Below are positions 46,450-57,206 of a stretch of DNA of 64,000 nucleotides, piece by piece; positions within the stretch are counted from its first letter, which is position 1, and each line of letters starts with the position of its first letter. Under the pieces are notes generated by a model. The model was not told the DNA's origin, did not search any database, and saw only the letters and a list, made by a program, of their open reading frames with translations. The stretch comes from Cordilura impudica (Eukaryota; Arthropoda; Insecta; Diptera; Scathophagidae): NCBI GenBank assembly GCA_963682025.1, contig OY821517.1, positions 337,020,144-337,084,143 of the forward strand, given 5' to 3'. The translations under genes were made by a program, and so were the position numbers.

Positions 46450-46735
46450 ATTACGATTTTATTTATTGTTTATATACATTGTTTATAAATATAGTTTATG
46501 TACATTGTTTATAAACATAGGTTATATACATTGTTTATAAACATAGTTTATATACATTGTTTATAAACGTTTTTTATATACATTGCTTGTAAACACTATT
46601 TACATACATTGTGTATATACATTTTTTATATGCATTGTTTATAAACATAGTTTATATACCTTTTTTTATATATATTGTTTATATACATTGCTTAAAAATA
46701 TTTCGTATAAACATTGTTTACTAACACTGTTTATA
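46450..46735. repeat. 26 bp minisatellite
   Basis: About ten units of the form TATATACATTGTTTATAAAC followed by ATAGTT, clearest between 46460 and 46580 and more degenerate after. Frames across it are repeat translations. Confidence 0.8.
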
Positions 46736-46739
46736 TTCA

Positions 46740-47945
46740 AAAGGTTGAAAAATTTATTATTATTTTCTAATGGATTAGACTCTTTTAAGACTCTGCTCTC
46801 CCCATTGTGTCGTTGACTATTTTCTCATTCATTTTCTGTTTTTGTTTTGTAAATAATCGTGGAGTTTTTTTTTACGCGTTTGCTTAGCATATATTTACTA
46901 TTAAATTGAAATGGTAAACACTTAAACATATTGACACGCAACTGTATTTTTCTTATTTCATGAACATATAAGTAAAGACACAATTTATTCAGCTTCTGAT
47001 TGTTTGACTATTTATTTAAGGATGGATTTGGATGTTTTGACCTAACGAATGCTTAAGAATGTCAGGTTTATGACCAACTTACAACAATAAAGACCAGCCA
47101 GCCATTTGCTTATAAACGACTGAGTTGTTTCTTTCTCGTAATATGCAAGTGGCAATTGTTAATTTTAATGTAAACTATTTTTAAAAAAATAATTTATTGT
47201 TAAATTAAAAATGGAATCTGTTTCCACTACCAAAACAAATACAGAACTTAATCAAGTGTCATTGAACTAAATAAGCAAATTTCAGCGAAATTTCAAGAAA
47301 TCCAACAAAGAAATTTTTAAAAGTACATAAACAACAACAACAAAAATATAGTATAATATAATTCGTTTTGTTAAAAAAAAGAAGTATTGGACAGAAAAAA
47401 TGATTATTTTCTTTATGAAAAACAAAAAGCTGCAAGGTACTTGTACCATAAAACCTCATTTAAGGTGAGCTGGGCTCCATACAAATCAATATAAATTTAT
47501 AAAATTACATACTTACATACAAACGTACATACAGACATATGTAACTACATACTTATTAGTAAAAGGAGTGGAATGGATTGGAGTTTATAGTGGATCATTT
47601 CAATGTATTTCTATTCAAAGTCTCATCACAGACAAAACAACAACTTTTAGTCAGTATTTAGACTGTCTAGGAAACTGGGAGCCTTCAAATTACTTGAGCT
47701 TCCACTAAAAATGTAGCAACAATCTTTGGGAAATTAAAAACAGAAAATATCAACAAAAACAAGGAATTCAGATTAATTTAAAAAAAAAAAATAGTAGAAT
47801 TTTATAATTTGACTATCGATTAAGCCTGTAACCCCGTAAACCACTCAAGGAAAAAAGAGTCTCCACAGCAGTGAAAAAGGTTTTGTAATAGAATAGTTAC
47901 ATCATTACTAAAGAATTATAATTGGATTGTCATAATATGAACGAT
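46740..47945. other. Non-repetitive AT-rich DNA, no firm gene
   Basis: Moderately complex and free of recognised transposons. ATG at 47401 begins a short frame with KLQGTCTIKPHLR that runs into a GTGAGC donor at 47464, but there is no promoter or acceptor support. A (CAA)n tract lies at 47331. Confidence 0.35.
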
Positions 47946-48741
47946 TTTTATACCCTGTACCACTATGTGGTCAGGGTATAATGACTTTCTGCTGATGTTT
48001 GTAACTACCAAAAATATTTGACCTAGACCCATCTCTTTCTTTACCGATCGTCTCAGAATCACTTTCTGAGTCAATTTAGCGATATCCGTCCGTCCGTCTG
48101 TGTGTCCATGTAAACCTTTTAATCAAACTACAGGGCGAGAATATAAATATATTTTAACGAAATTTGGGGTATAAGCTTCCGTCGGCCATAGGCATGAAAG
48201 CTATTGGAATTGGTGAAAATCGGTGCATGTTCGGACCTGGTGCACATACAAATGATCTCTATGAGATTGACTTAAATTGCCATAATATCTAAATTATAAT
48301 ATTGATCTCGATCGAATTGGGTTTGTGTATGGTTTTTACATCCACTTATCAGTAGTCCACAAATAAACCGTATAGGACTATTCTTAGATAAAGCATCCAC
48401 ATAAAGCTGATTCCCGATCTTCACTTAAATCTATCAAAAAACAAAAATATTGCACAGATTTTTCTCAAATTTAGTTCGTATAGGTTTTTGCAAAAAAAAG
48501 GTAACCTTACCAAATATGGTCAGGATCGGTCCATTTTTCGACCTAGTTCCCATATAAATGTAGCATCCGATATGAACTTTTTCATATCCGAAGGCAAAAA
48601 CATTAATAACAATGCCACTCAAATTTGGTTGATGCTTTTTTCTATTTCTAATAAGTTGGACCTAAGAGACGGGGTCTCTAAACGTATGGTATAGGGTTTC
48701 GTGTAGCCGTTATAAACCGACTATAATCTTTTTACTTGTTT
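47946..48741 (+). mobile_element. Family B repeat, complete copy 1 (~796 bp)
   Basis: Begins with a terminal hairpin: TACCCTGTACCAC pairs with GTGGTCAGGGTA across TAT. Then TAATGACTTTCTGCTG, TTTGTAACTACCAAAAATAT, TCCGTCCGTCTGTGTG, several CCATATAAA-like blocks, and ends CGACTATAATC plus TTTTTACTTGTTT. Short frames only, on either strand. It supplies an intact reference for the insertion site of the 11490-14635 Helitron. Confidence 0.8.
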
Positions 48742-48936
48742 TATTTTTTTAAATCTTTGTAGAACATCTTAGCTAATGCTGAGGAAGTCATGATGGAAAA
48801 ATTTTTCGAAATAGTTGACTATTTTTAAGAAAGCGATTTGATGGCTTTGAATTGGAACCACTTTTACTAAGTGGAACCACTTTTACTAATGGTCGACCTA
48901 ACTCCACTCTCATATTCCTCCTTGTTTTAGAAAATG
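48742..48936. other. Spacer between two family B copies
   Basis: Includes a 17 bp direct duplication of GGAACCACTTTTACTAA at about 48854 and 48871. No gene. Confidence 0.5.
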
Positions 48937-49732
48937 TTTTTATACCCTATACCACTATGTGGTTTGGGTATAATGACTTTGTGCTGCTGTTTGTAACAAC
49001 CAAAAATATTCGTCCTAGACCCATCTTTAATTATACCGTTCGACTCAGAATTACTTTTTAAGTCGAAATAGCCATGTCCGTCCGTCCGTCTGTGTGTTCA
49101 TGTAAAGCTTGTAATCAAACTACAGGTCGCAAATATGAATATATTTTGATGAAATTTGACATATAAGCTTCCATCGACCATGGGATGAACGATATTGAAA
49201 TTGGTGAGAATCGGTTCATGTTCAGACCAAGCTCCCATATAAATGACCCCTATGAAATCGACATAAATTGCCATAAGTTCCAAATTATCATATAGATCTC
49301 AGTCAAATTGGGTTTGTATGTATTTATTACATCCATTAATCAATAGTTCAAAATTACTCCCTATAGGAAAATTCTTAGTCATAGGCCCCATATAGAGCTG
49401 CTTCCCGATCTTCACTTAAATCTATCAAAAAACAAAAATATTGCACAGATTTTTCTCAAATTTGGTTTGTATATATTTTTTCAAAGTATAAGTGACTTAA
49501 CCAAATATGGTCAGGATCGGTCCATTTTTCGACCTAATCCCCATATAAGTATAGCATGCGATATCAACTTTTTCATATCTGCAGCGAAAAAAATTAATAA
49601 AAATGCCACTCAAATTTTGTTTATGCTTATTTGCTATATCCAATTAGTTGGACCGAAGAGATAGGGTCTCTTAACCATGATATAGGGTATCGTATAGTCG
49701 GGCTAGACCGACTATAATTTTCTTACTTGTTT
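48937..49732 (+). mobile_element. Family B repeat, complete copy 2 (~796 bp)
   Basis: Same orientation and nearly the same length as copy 1, with terminal hairpin TACCCTATACCAC/GTGGTTTGGGTA and end TTTTCTTACTTGTTT. The stretch GATGAAATTTGACATATAAG at 49148 shows the uninterrupted target of the large Helitron. Confidence 0.82.
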
Positions 49733-50088
49733 AAATTAAAATACCAACGAGAATAACACATTTGGCGCCAAAGTTCTTAAATGAGAACTATTTCAAAATA
49801 AATATTTTCAATGATGAAGAAAACATACTCAAAAAGAACACCGCAAAAGGCAACAAGTTGATTTTATAATATGCGAAAATATTCCATATACTCTACAATA
49901 TAAAAACATTGTAGCCTACATTGAGGATTATGTAAACGAGATTCTAAACTTTGCATACTTTTAGGGTTTTTCTTATTTAATATTACTTGAATAAATCAAA
50001 TCTTTCTAAACCGATAGTAAGATAAAGGATTTTGGATATATTTCAAAAATATTTAATGAATATTTTAAAATTTTGAAGTATGTTATAT
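49733..50088. other. Spacer, weak coding-like traces
   Basis: Two short frames read like degraded protein (49830-49870 and 49908-49951, the latter with NIVAYIEDYVNEIL), but neither is long enough to identify. Confidence 0.3.
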
Positions 50089-50640
50089 CAGGGATGGCCA
50101 GCTATACTAACTTCGGCAGCCACGTTTATGAAGTAATAGATTAAAAAGCCATTTATTTAATTTTTAAAACAATACATATATATAGAATAATCTAATTATA
50201 GATCGAATTAGTTTAAATTTTAAATTTAAAGTGGATTTTTTTTTTTTTTAATTTATCTATTAATCTAATTTTAAAGTGAATCAGTTTAAAGTTTATTTTT
50301 TTGTTTATAGAAGAGCGTGTGTGACTCAATGGTTTTTAAAATACCTCTAGTTAAGTCGTGGTCAAATTTATGAAAATTTTAATTTGTAAAAAAAAATAAA
50401 AAGTAATTATGCTGTCTGGAAGATGCAAATATGAAGACGAGAACAGGATATTTAAAGCGGATTGGGATTGAAGTAATGTTGTCACAGCTCAAGGCTAGTA
50501 ATCTAAAACGGCATTACGAAGTAAATCACACTTCTTTCAACCCAGAATTTCCTGCTTGTAGCGAGCTACGCCGAACGAAAATATTGTCTTTAGAAACCAA
50601 AAAAAACCAAGCCAAGATTATTTTTATTAAAATACAATTT
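50089..50640 (+). pseudogene. hAT transposon remnant with ZBED/BED-type finger fragment
   Basis: CAGGGATGGCCA at 50089 resembles the TIR start of hAT elements. From ATG 50409 one frame reads KYEDENRIFKADWD and stops; the next frame then continues with LKASNLKRHYEVNHTSF, the finger pattern (NLxRHYExxH) found at the N-terminus of ZBED/GTF2IRD2-type hAT transposases and their domesticated relatives. The expected order of these two pieces is kept, so a deletion with frameshift has removed the part between them, including the CxxC of the finger. The rest of the transposase is absent. Confidence 0.55.
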
Positions 50641-50785
50641 CTTAAAAAAAGTATATTTTCTTAGAAAAGTACCTTTACTTAAGAAAGCACCTTTTCTTAA
50701 AAAGGCCAATTTCTTTAAAAAGTACCTTTTCTTAAAAAAAAGTATCTTTTCTCAAAAAAGTATTTTCATTACTTTTCAACGGGCC
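50640..50785 (-). repeat. GTAC minisatellite, short reverse block
   Basis: Seven or so units in the opposite orientation to blocks 1-3 (TTTCTTAAAAAAAGTATCTT, AAAAAGTACCTTTTCTTA). It directly follows the hAT remnant. Confidence 0.75.
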
Positions 50786-51044
50786 ACTTAAGGCGACTTC
50801 CAACTAATTAGTATTTAAATATTATTTCTTAAATTTATTATTTATCTATTCATATTTATTATTTATCTATTTATCTATTAATACGTGAAGATAAATCTTT
50901 CGACAAATTTTTAAGCAAAATGTGCGCACGGAGGAGTGTGAAATTTGGCATAGTTATAGATCATATAGAGGAGAAGTGCCGAATGATAAAATTTATGTAT
51001 AATATGTGTTAAAAATATATTAAATTAAGTAAAATAAAATATTT
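50786..51044. other. AT-rich spacer
   Basis: Contains a small ATTTATCTATT repeat (50815-50880). Nothing else seen. Confidence 0.4.
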
Positions 51045-51439
51045 ATAATAAATAATTTTATAGGAGCCTAGAGGTATGCTAATTAATATTAGCCAATTCA
51101 CAATTCATCGCCTGTGCATTTATTATTGATGGTTTCAAAAAAGACTACATTTTAATCGCCCTGTGTTGAATTGTGAATTGTCTAAAATTGATTAGCATAC
51201 ATTTAGGCTCTTAAAAAATTCCTTATTAACAATCTCAATTATATCTCTTCTGTGTGTTCATCAAATATTTATAATGAAATTTAATGAATTTTATTTAAAA
51301 ATTTAAAAATTTTATTTAAATATTTATAATTTTTTTTATATATACAGATTAAAAAAAAAAAGAAAAGAAGGAAAGAATTGAATGAAAAATAAAATTTCCT
51401 AGAATTTACACTCGAATTTCAAATGCTGTGTTCCGCTAG
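51045..51439 (+). mobile_element. Rearranged H1 Helitron with internal inverted repeat
   Basis: The 3' end is typical: TTACACTCGAATTTCAAATG then CCGCTAG before T. The 5' TC end is not seen. GAGCCTAGAGGTATGCTAAT with CCAATTCACAATTCA (51061-51105) is repeated in reverse as TGAATTGTGAATTG and GATTAGCATACATTTAGG (51165-51205), so an internal H1 segment is present twice in opposite orientation. Confidence 0.6.
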
Positions 51440-52237
51440 TATACAAACATGTTTAATATTTGCAATAAAGCATACTTTTAAGATACTTATTCTATATGTG
51501 AATGGTTATTTATATTTTAAATAAAGCATACTTTAGGAGGGTACAAAATTGTTCATATATTTATATATAAACTTTAAAATGTTCCATGGAACAAAAAATT
51601 TGTGATTTCATTTTACGAAAATCTTCTTTTTATTGCTTTAATAGTAGCACTATGAGCAGAAGTTGTTTGAAAAAAGATTATAAAAGGATTTGACTTAAGC
51701 AATTTCAAGCCTAAAAGTATGCTAATTTTATGAAAATATTTTTATAGAAAATAAATCTATTTTGGACAAGTTTTTGTTAAATTTTGTTGGTTCGCAAAAA
51801 AGTTTAAAATCAAGTTTTGTATGCTTTCGTTATTAAAAATTCAGTAAAAAAAAAACGCATTGAAGGAAAATCTTTGTATATATTTTTTAAACTTTTCGTT
51901 TAACGATAGTTTCACAATTCTTTTGCATAAAAACGATGTTAAAAATCCAACAAAAAAAAATTAGGAAATTTAAACCAATCACTTTAGAGACAACTAAATG
52001 ATAAGATTAAAAACACAAATGTCCCAACTAAAACTAACCATAACAAACAGACAAAAAAACAAACAAAAGAGCATAAAATATTTGAATTTTACACAAACAA
52101 AACCAGAAACTAGGAAGAGGTTGAAGTTAACAGTAGCTAAATACAACTGACACTTACTTATGTTAATGTTGAAGACAAAAAAAAAAAGACAAGTGAACAC
52201 TGAACATAACTCACAACAATCAGCAACAAATGAAATT
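51440..52237. other. AT-rich spacer, no gene seen
   Basis: No frame with protein-like composition; A-rich runs and short AAACAAAC runs. Confidence 0.4.
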
Positions 52238-52281
52238 AAGAGAGAGAGAGAGAGGGAGAGAGAGAGGGAGAGAGAGAGAGA
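52238..52281. repeat. (GA)n microsatellite, GAGA-factor type
   Basis: Twenty-two GA units with three GGGA interruptions. In flies (GA)n is the binding sequence of the GAGA factor (Trl). An AATGTCGCGACATT palindrome lies at 52350, in non-repetitive DNA. Together they could mark a regulatory region, though no adjacent gene was found. Confidence 0.75.
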
Positions 52282-52363
52282 AAATTACAACACTCTAAAC
52301 AACACACTGGCAACAGCAACAGTGAGCAGCCATTTATTTAAGGATTTTTAATGTCGCGACATT

Positions 52364-52984
52364 ATGGTGCTGCAATTGCCTGAAATTTAAGATGAGCTGA
52401 CTTTATGATGTTGCAATCGCTAAGAAAAAAACAATAACCCAGCGATATATTGAATCTAACTTAGAATTAGGTTGGTAAAAAAAATAAGTAAAGTTTTATA
52501 ACTTTTTTTGTAACCAGGATACAAATTTTTTCTGCTGGGGCTGCAATTGTGAAATGTTGCTCATATATGTTTGTTTTTGTGTGTGCGTGTGTGTGCATGC
52601 TATTCAGTTACACTTTGAATTGCAATGCATTGGATTTAACACAAAACCTTTGATATCCTAGTCATATCTATGAGTATGTGTGTTTGTTTCTCCATATCTG
52701 TTGCAATTGAATGCATGTTTTTTACTCATAGATTTTCTATAAATTGCTTTTCATGTTGTGCGAAAAAAGTACAAGTAACATCATCAACTTGTACTTTTTT
52801 CTCGTTCTATCTTAAACCATTAATGGATAAATGGATTTTTTTTTTGAAAAAATCCTTCAAAATAAAAATTTTAATGGGCAAAAAAATCGGAAAGAACAAT
52901 TTTTATGAGAAAAAAAATTTTTTTTTTATTTAACAAAAAAATTTTGAAAAAATTTTTGAAAAACAGATTTTTCCAGTGAAAGTG
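52364..52984. other. Moderately complex non-repetitive DNA
   Basis: Includes GTGTGCGTGTGTGTGC (52578). The 87-codon frame at 52670 is partly Cys/Phe-rich and partly A-run derived; not convincing as a gene. Confidence 0.35.
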
Positions 52985-53039
52985 TTAAATTCGGCTGTGC
53001 CGAATCTTTGATACCTTCCAACTGTATCTTAAACTCCAT
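52985..53039. repeat. Fragment of interspersed repeat (family D), split by a hAT element
   Basis: TTAAATTCGGCTGTGCCGAA with its ATTCGGC/GCCGAAT palindrome and CTTTGATACCTTCCAACTG is a dipteran repeat phrase. It stops at the 53048 element and probably continues after 54046 (GCGTGTTGGATACG). Confidence 0.5.
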
Positions 53040-53047
53040 GTTATAAT

Positions 53048-54038
53048 CAGAGTTCAGAAAAAAAACACACACTGAATAAAAAACTCGTACATACATATAT
53101 GAAAACAAAAACAGCTCAGACCAACAAACACATATTTTTATTTTCATATTAATTATGAGTGTTTCTAAATTTTGTACTTTGCCGAACACAATCATGAATG
53201 TGTTTCGTTTTAATTCTTGATTGTGAAGACGAACATGTTTCTATCACGTATTGTTTTATTCGAACACACATAAACCACACAGTTTCGAGTGTAGCTATAT
53301 TTTCAGATCGTGTTCTGTTCGTGTTCTAAAAAAAAAAACAGAACATAGACAATGCACAAGTACGAATGTAGCTTTATTTTCAGTTCGTGTTCTTGAACGC
53401 GTACAGCTAAAAATTAAAACATTATGCACTCGCGATCGGAAAAATCCGATGCACCCCGATAAAAACGACGACAATTGTTTCAACCAAATTTATTTAAAAA
53501 ATCTAAAATAATTCATTAGCAGGTATAAAAAAATAAAAATAAGGATAATAATAAAAATAAAAAATAATAAAAATAAAAAACTAATAACAAGACGAAAATA
53601 ATTCATTAACACAATATATGAATTTCTCTGTGTATTTAAAATTAAACTGTTGTTATTCGTGAACTTAAACCTGTTAAATGCTCATGTTCTGTTTTTCCGC
53701 AGTACACGTGCCAGAACACGAACTTAAAATAAAGCTACACTCGAACATGTGTATTGTTCATGTTCTGTTTTTTTTTTTTTTTTAGAGCACGAACAGAACA
53801 CGGTCATAAAATATAGCTACACTCGAAACTGTGTGGTTTATGTATGTTCGAATAAAACAATACGTGATAGAAACATGTTCGTGTTCACAATCAAGTATTA
53901 AAACAAAACACATTCACGATTGTGTTCGGCAAAGTACAAAATTTAGAAACACACATAATTGACATGAAATTAAAAATATATGTTGGTTATTTTAGAACAG
54001 AACATTGTGTATTTGATGTGTGAATTTTCTGAACCTTG
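53048..54038. mobile_element. Long-TIR hAT-like element, copy 1 (991 bp)
   Basis: Ends CAGAGTTCAGAAA and, reversed, CAAGGTTCAGAAA. The arms pair over roughly 430 bp each with small loops, for example TTTCTATCACGTATTGTTTT at 53239 and its reverse at 53856. The 8 bp flanks GTTATAAT (53040-53047) and ATTATAAT (54039-54046) agree at 7 positions. Eight-base duplication and CAgnG-like ends are hAT features. The centre is A/T-rich filler. The 86-codon frame at 53251 is a by-product of the arm sequence. Confidence 0.75.
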
Positions 54039-54046
54039 ATTATAAT

Positions 54047-54485
54047 GCGTGTTGGATACGATTGCCATTTTAGTACTGTTGCCTTTAATTTACCTTTAAA
54101 TACTAATAACAGTTAAATTTATAGTTAGCTATTTTTCTGTTTTGACCAGTATTTATTATAACTTCTTATTTATTGTTTTTTTTTTCTTATTTGAAAAGAA
54201 ATTATGGCTTTTTTCATAGAAAGAGTTAACTTCTGTCTGAAAAATTGCATGACCCATTGATAGGTAAACGAGAAAACAAACCAGCTTAACTCTATTACAA
54301 TTAAGAAGCAGATATTCAACTTTGACAATTTGAAGTTGGTTGAGGCAGTGAAGGCTTGAGAAAAAGTTCAAGACTTTTTTTTAGTTTTATATTTCAATGC
54401 TTGAATTTAAATACTTATGGTCTTATTTGAAAAAAAAATTATATTAATATTTAAAAATAAATATTAACTAAGATGGTTAAATCGA
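54047..54485. other. AT-rich spacer, no gene seen
   Basis: The 71-codon minus-strand frame at 54156-54371 has no recognisable feature. Confidence 0.35.
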
Positions 54486-54611
54486 CAAGTAATTATTAAA
54501 CGACCTCAGCCACCTACTTCGGCGGCGGCTCCCGCACTACAGACAGAGTCTGCGGTGGCTCCAGCCATCTTGAAGCCGCACGGCTTTGGCCTCTGGATAA
54601 GTTCAGAATAA
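54486..54611 (+). other. GC-rich protein-like segment
   Basis: A 110 bp island much richer in G+C than its surroundings. On the plus strand one frame is open from about 54468 to the TAA at 54609 and reads QVIIKRPQPPTSAAAPALQ, then AILKPHGFGLWISSE. Proline/alanine-rich composition looks coding. The minus-strand frame ending at 54514 is also open (RWLEPPQTLSVVREPPPK). No ATG or acceptor supports either, and no family is recognised; it may be a fragment of a retrotransposon gag or a host exon. Confidence 0.3.
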
Positions 54612-54837
54612 CCAAACATGCACACTTATGAACAACAACAACAATTACAGCTATCACACAAAAGAAATAAAATTTAGAACAACAACAATAAAAACATAAA
54701 AAACTTTTTAAATTTTCATTCAAATATCGAGACCTATTAAACTGATTTTTATAATTTGCAATAGCATCATGCTCAGGATGTCAATGAATCATTTTCAATA
54801 AAAATGCTCACCCCAACAGACTTACTTAAGAACGCGA

Positions 54838-54942
54838 TCTTGATTTCCACAGACGGACGGACAGACAGATTTTTTTTTTAATTATTACGAACGGACTGAC
54901 AAAGTATACCCTCTACACAGTGGTTTAGCGAGAATAAAAAGA
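54838..54942 (-). repeat. Family C repeat fragment
   Basis: CACAGACGGACGGACAGACA, ATTATTACGAACGGACTGAC and AAAGTATACCCTCTACACAG followed by GTGGTTTAGCGAG match the 5' part of family C in reverse. Confidence 0.55.
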
Positions 54943-55079
54943 TTTAATTTAAGATAAAAAACATATAAAAAAGTAAATATTTTATTTTAAAAAAATGTTT
55001 GATCAAAACAAATTTTGAGTAAAAATTTTTTGAAGTGTAAAAAAAAATGTTGATCAAATAACATTTTGAAAAAAAAAAA

Positions 55080-55757
55080 CTTTCATAAAAAAAATAGTAT
55101 ATATTTTTTAAATTATTTTTTAACAAAAAAAAACCATTTGCAATATTTTAATTTCCATTTTAATGTTTAAATAAATTTTTTTAAAGAAACACAACAAATT
55201 TAACAACAATTTTTAACCTACAGATAGCTTAGTTATTGTTTCTTTAATCCAGTTTTGTAAAAATAAATAAAATTAAAAAAAATATATAAAAAAGCTTTCA
55301 TAATAAAAAATTTTATATATTTTTTTAATATTATTTTTTAACAAAAAAAAAAAACCATTTGCAATATTTTAATTTCCATTTTGATGTTTAAATAGATTTT
55401 TTTAAAGAACAACAACAAATTCAACAACAATTTTTAACCTACAGATAGCTTAGTTATTGTTTCTTTAATCCAGTTTTGTAAAAATATATAAAATTAAAAA
55501 AAATATATAAAAAAGCTTTCATAATAAAAAATTTTATATATTTTTTTAATATTATTTTTTAACAAAAAAAAAACCATTTGCAATATTTTAATTTCCATTT
55601 TGATGTTTAAATAGATTTTTTAAAGAAACACAATAAATTTAAGTGAACGTTCTATACTGCCGAATCCAATTTTAACCTACAGATAGCTTAGTTATTGTTT
55701 CTTCAATCCAGTTTTGTAAAAATAAATAAAATTAAAAAAAAAAATATTTAAAAAACT
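55080..55757. repeat. ~218 bp tandem repeat, three copies
   Basis: Copies begin at 55080, 55295 and 55516. Shared phrases are ACCATTTGCAATATTTTAAT, TAACCTACAGATAGCTTAGT and TTTAATCCAGTTTTGTAAAA. The third carries a ~20 bp insertion (AGTGAACGTTCTATACTGCC). Confidence 0.9.
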
Positions 55758-57206
55758 TTTTTGGATGGAATATGAGACCATAATTTTAAATTTAATTTTA
55801 AATTAATTTAATATAATTTTTTCGTTATTTTTCTTCTTTTTTATGTCATGTAAAATAAAATAAAATATGTTTCAAATAAAATTTGGGCATTAAAAAAAAA
55901 AATTTTTTTTTTTGAGTGAAAAAAATTATGAAAAATTTTTTGATGGCAAAAACTTTTTTTCTTGTTAGTAAAAGCATTTTAAAATCAAAAATGGAATGGA
56001 AACATTAAGCAAAAATTTAAATTTAATAAAAAAAAAAAAAACATTGAAAAGAAAATAAAAATAAAACATGTGGAAAGAAATTATTTTGTCTAAAAATAGT
56101 TTGAAGCAAAAAATTTTTTAAATGGAAAAAATTGATTTAAACAATTTCAGAGTAATAATATTGTTTTAATAATAAAATATGTATTAAATAAGAGAATTTA
56201 AAAATGTTTTTGGTATTAAAAAAATATTATGAATAAATATATATAACTCAAAAACATAAAAAGAAAATGTAAATATTTGATTTGATATAAGAAACAATTG
56301 AAAAAAAATTAAATAAAAAAAATGTTTTCCAAAAATATTTTACGTGTAAAATTTTATTACTGGAAAAAATTGTTTAAAAAAATTCACAGTAACAAAATTG
56401 TGTAAAAAAAAGTTTGATGAAAAATTTTTTGGAGCAAAAAAATTTTGCATTAATTTTTTTTTAGAGAGATTATTTTGCATTAAAAATGTTTTAACTGAAA
56501 TAATATGCTTAAAATAATAAACATAAAAAAAAGTATTTTGAAAAAGAAAAAAAAATTTTTTTCCAAAAATATTTTAAAGTGAAATAAATTTTTAATTGAA
56601 ATAAATTTTTAATTAAAAAAGTTAAAAATCTATAAAAGTAAAAATAAATTTTAATAAAAAAATTTCAATCGCAAATAATGAAATGAAAACTTTGAACGAA
56701 AATTTAGATATAAGATTTGGAAAAAAATATAATATTTAAAACAAATAAAAAATTTAAAGAAAAAAAAATTTTAGAAAAATACTTTGAAATGGAAAAATTT
56801 TTTAAGTGGAAAAAATTTTTAAAAAAATTTAACAAAACTATAATTGTTCTAATAATAAAATATGTGTTTTTATAGTAAAACAAAATTTTGGATTAAAAAA
56901 ATATGGGATTTTTTCTTGTTGGATCAACGATATATTGCATTAATTTTTTTTTATGAAATAATAACATTAATGAGAAAACAAATATTTTTGATAATAAAAT
57001 AGCAAATTTGAAAAAGAATGAAGAAAATGTGTCCAAAAATATTTTAAAATGAAATAAATTTTTAACCGAAAGAAGTTTAAGAAATTGTAATAGTGAAAAA
57101 AGATCTGAAATATAAAATATTAAATAGGAAAAACTAAAGTATGTTATTCAAAAAAAAGTCTTTATAATAAAAAAATTTTTGGATTACTTGTTTTTTTTTT
57201 AGTATA
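55758..57206. repeat. Old A/T-rich degenerate repeat
   Basis: Phrases such as TAATAATAAAATATGTATTA (56167), repeated near 56850 and 58538, and GAAATAATA (56498, 56955, 58352) suggest a strongly diverged tandem repeat of 500-700 bp. It continues after the inserted Helitron to about 58900. No gene. Confidence 0.35.

Noticed and set aside
46251..46816. Frames of 77-87 codons rich in CLYTLFINIVY
   Set aside because: They translate the 26 bp minisatellite at 46450-46735.
52670..52933. 87-codon Cys-containing frame as a secreted peptide
   Set aside because: The second half derives from A runs (KKSFKIKILMGKKIGK) and there is no promoter, splice or signal-peptide support.
53251..53511. 86-codon frame inside the hAT-like element
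   Set aside because: It runs across the inverted arm, has an overlapping open frame on the other strand, and shows no transposase motif.
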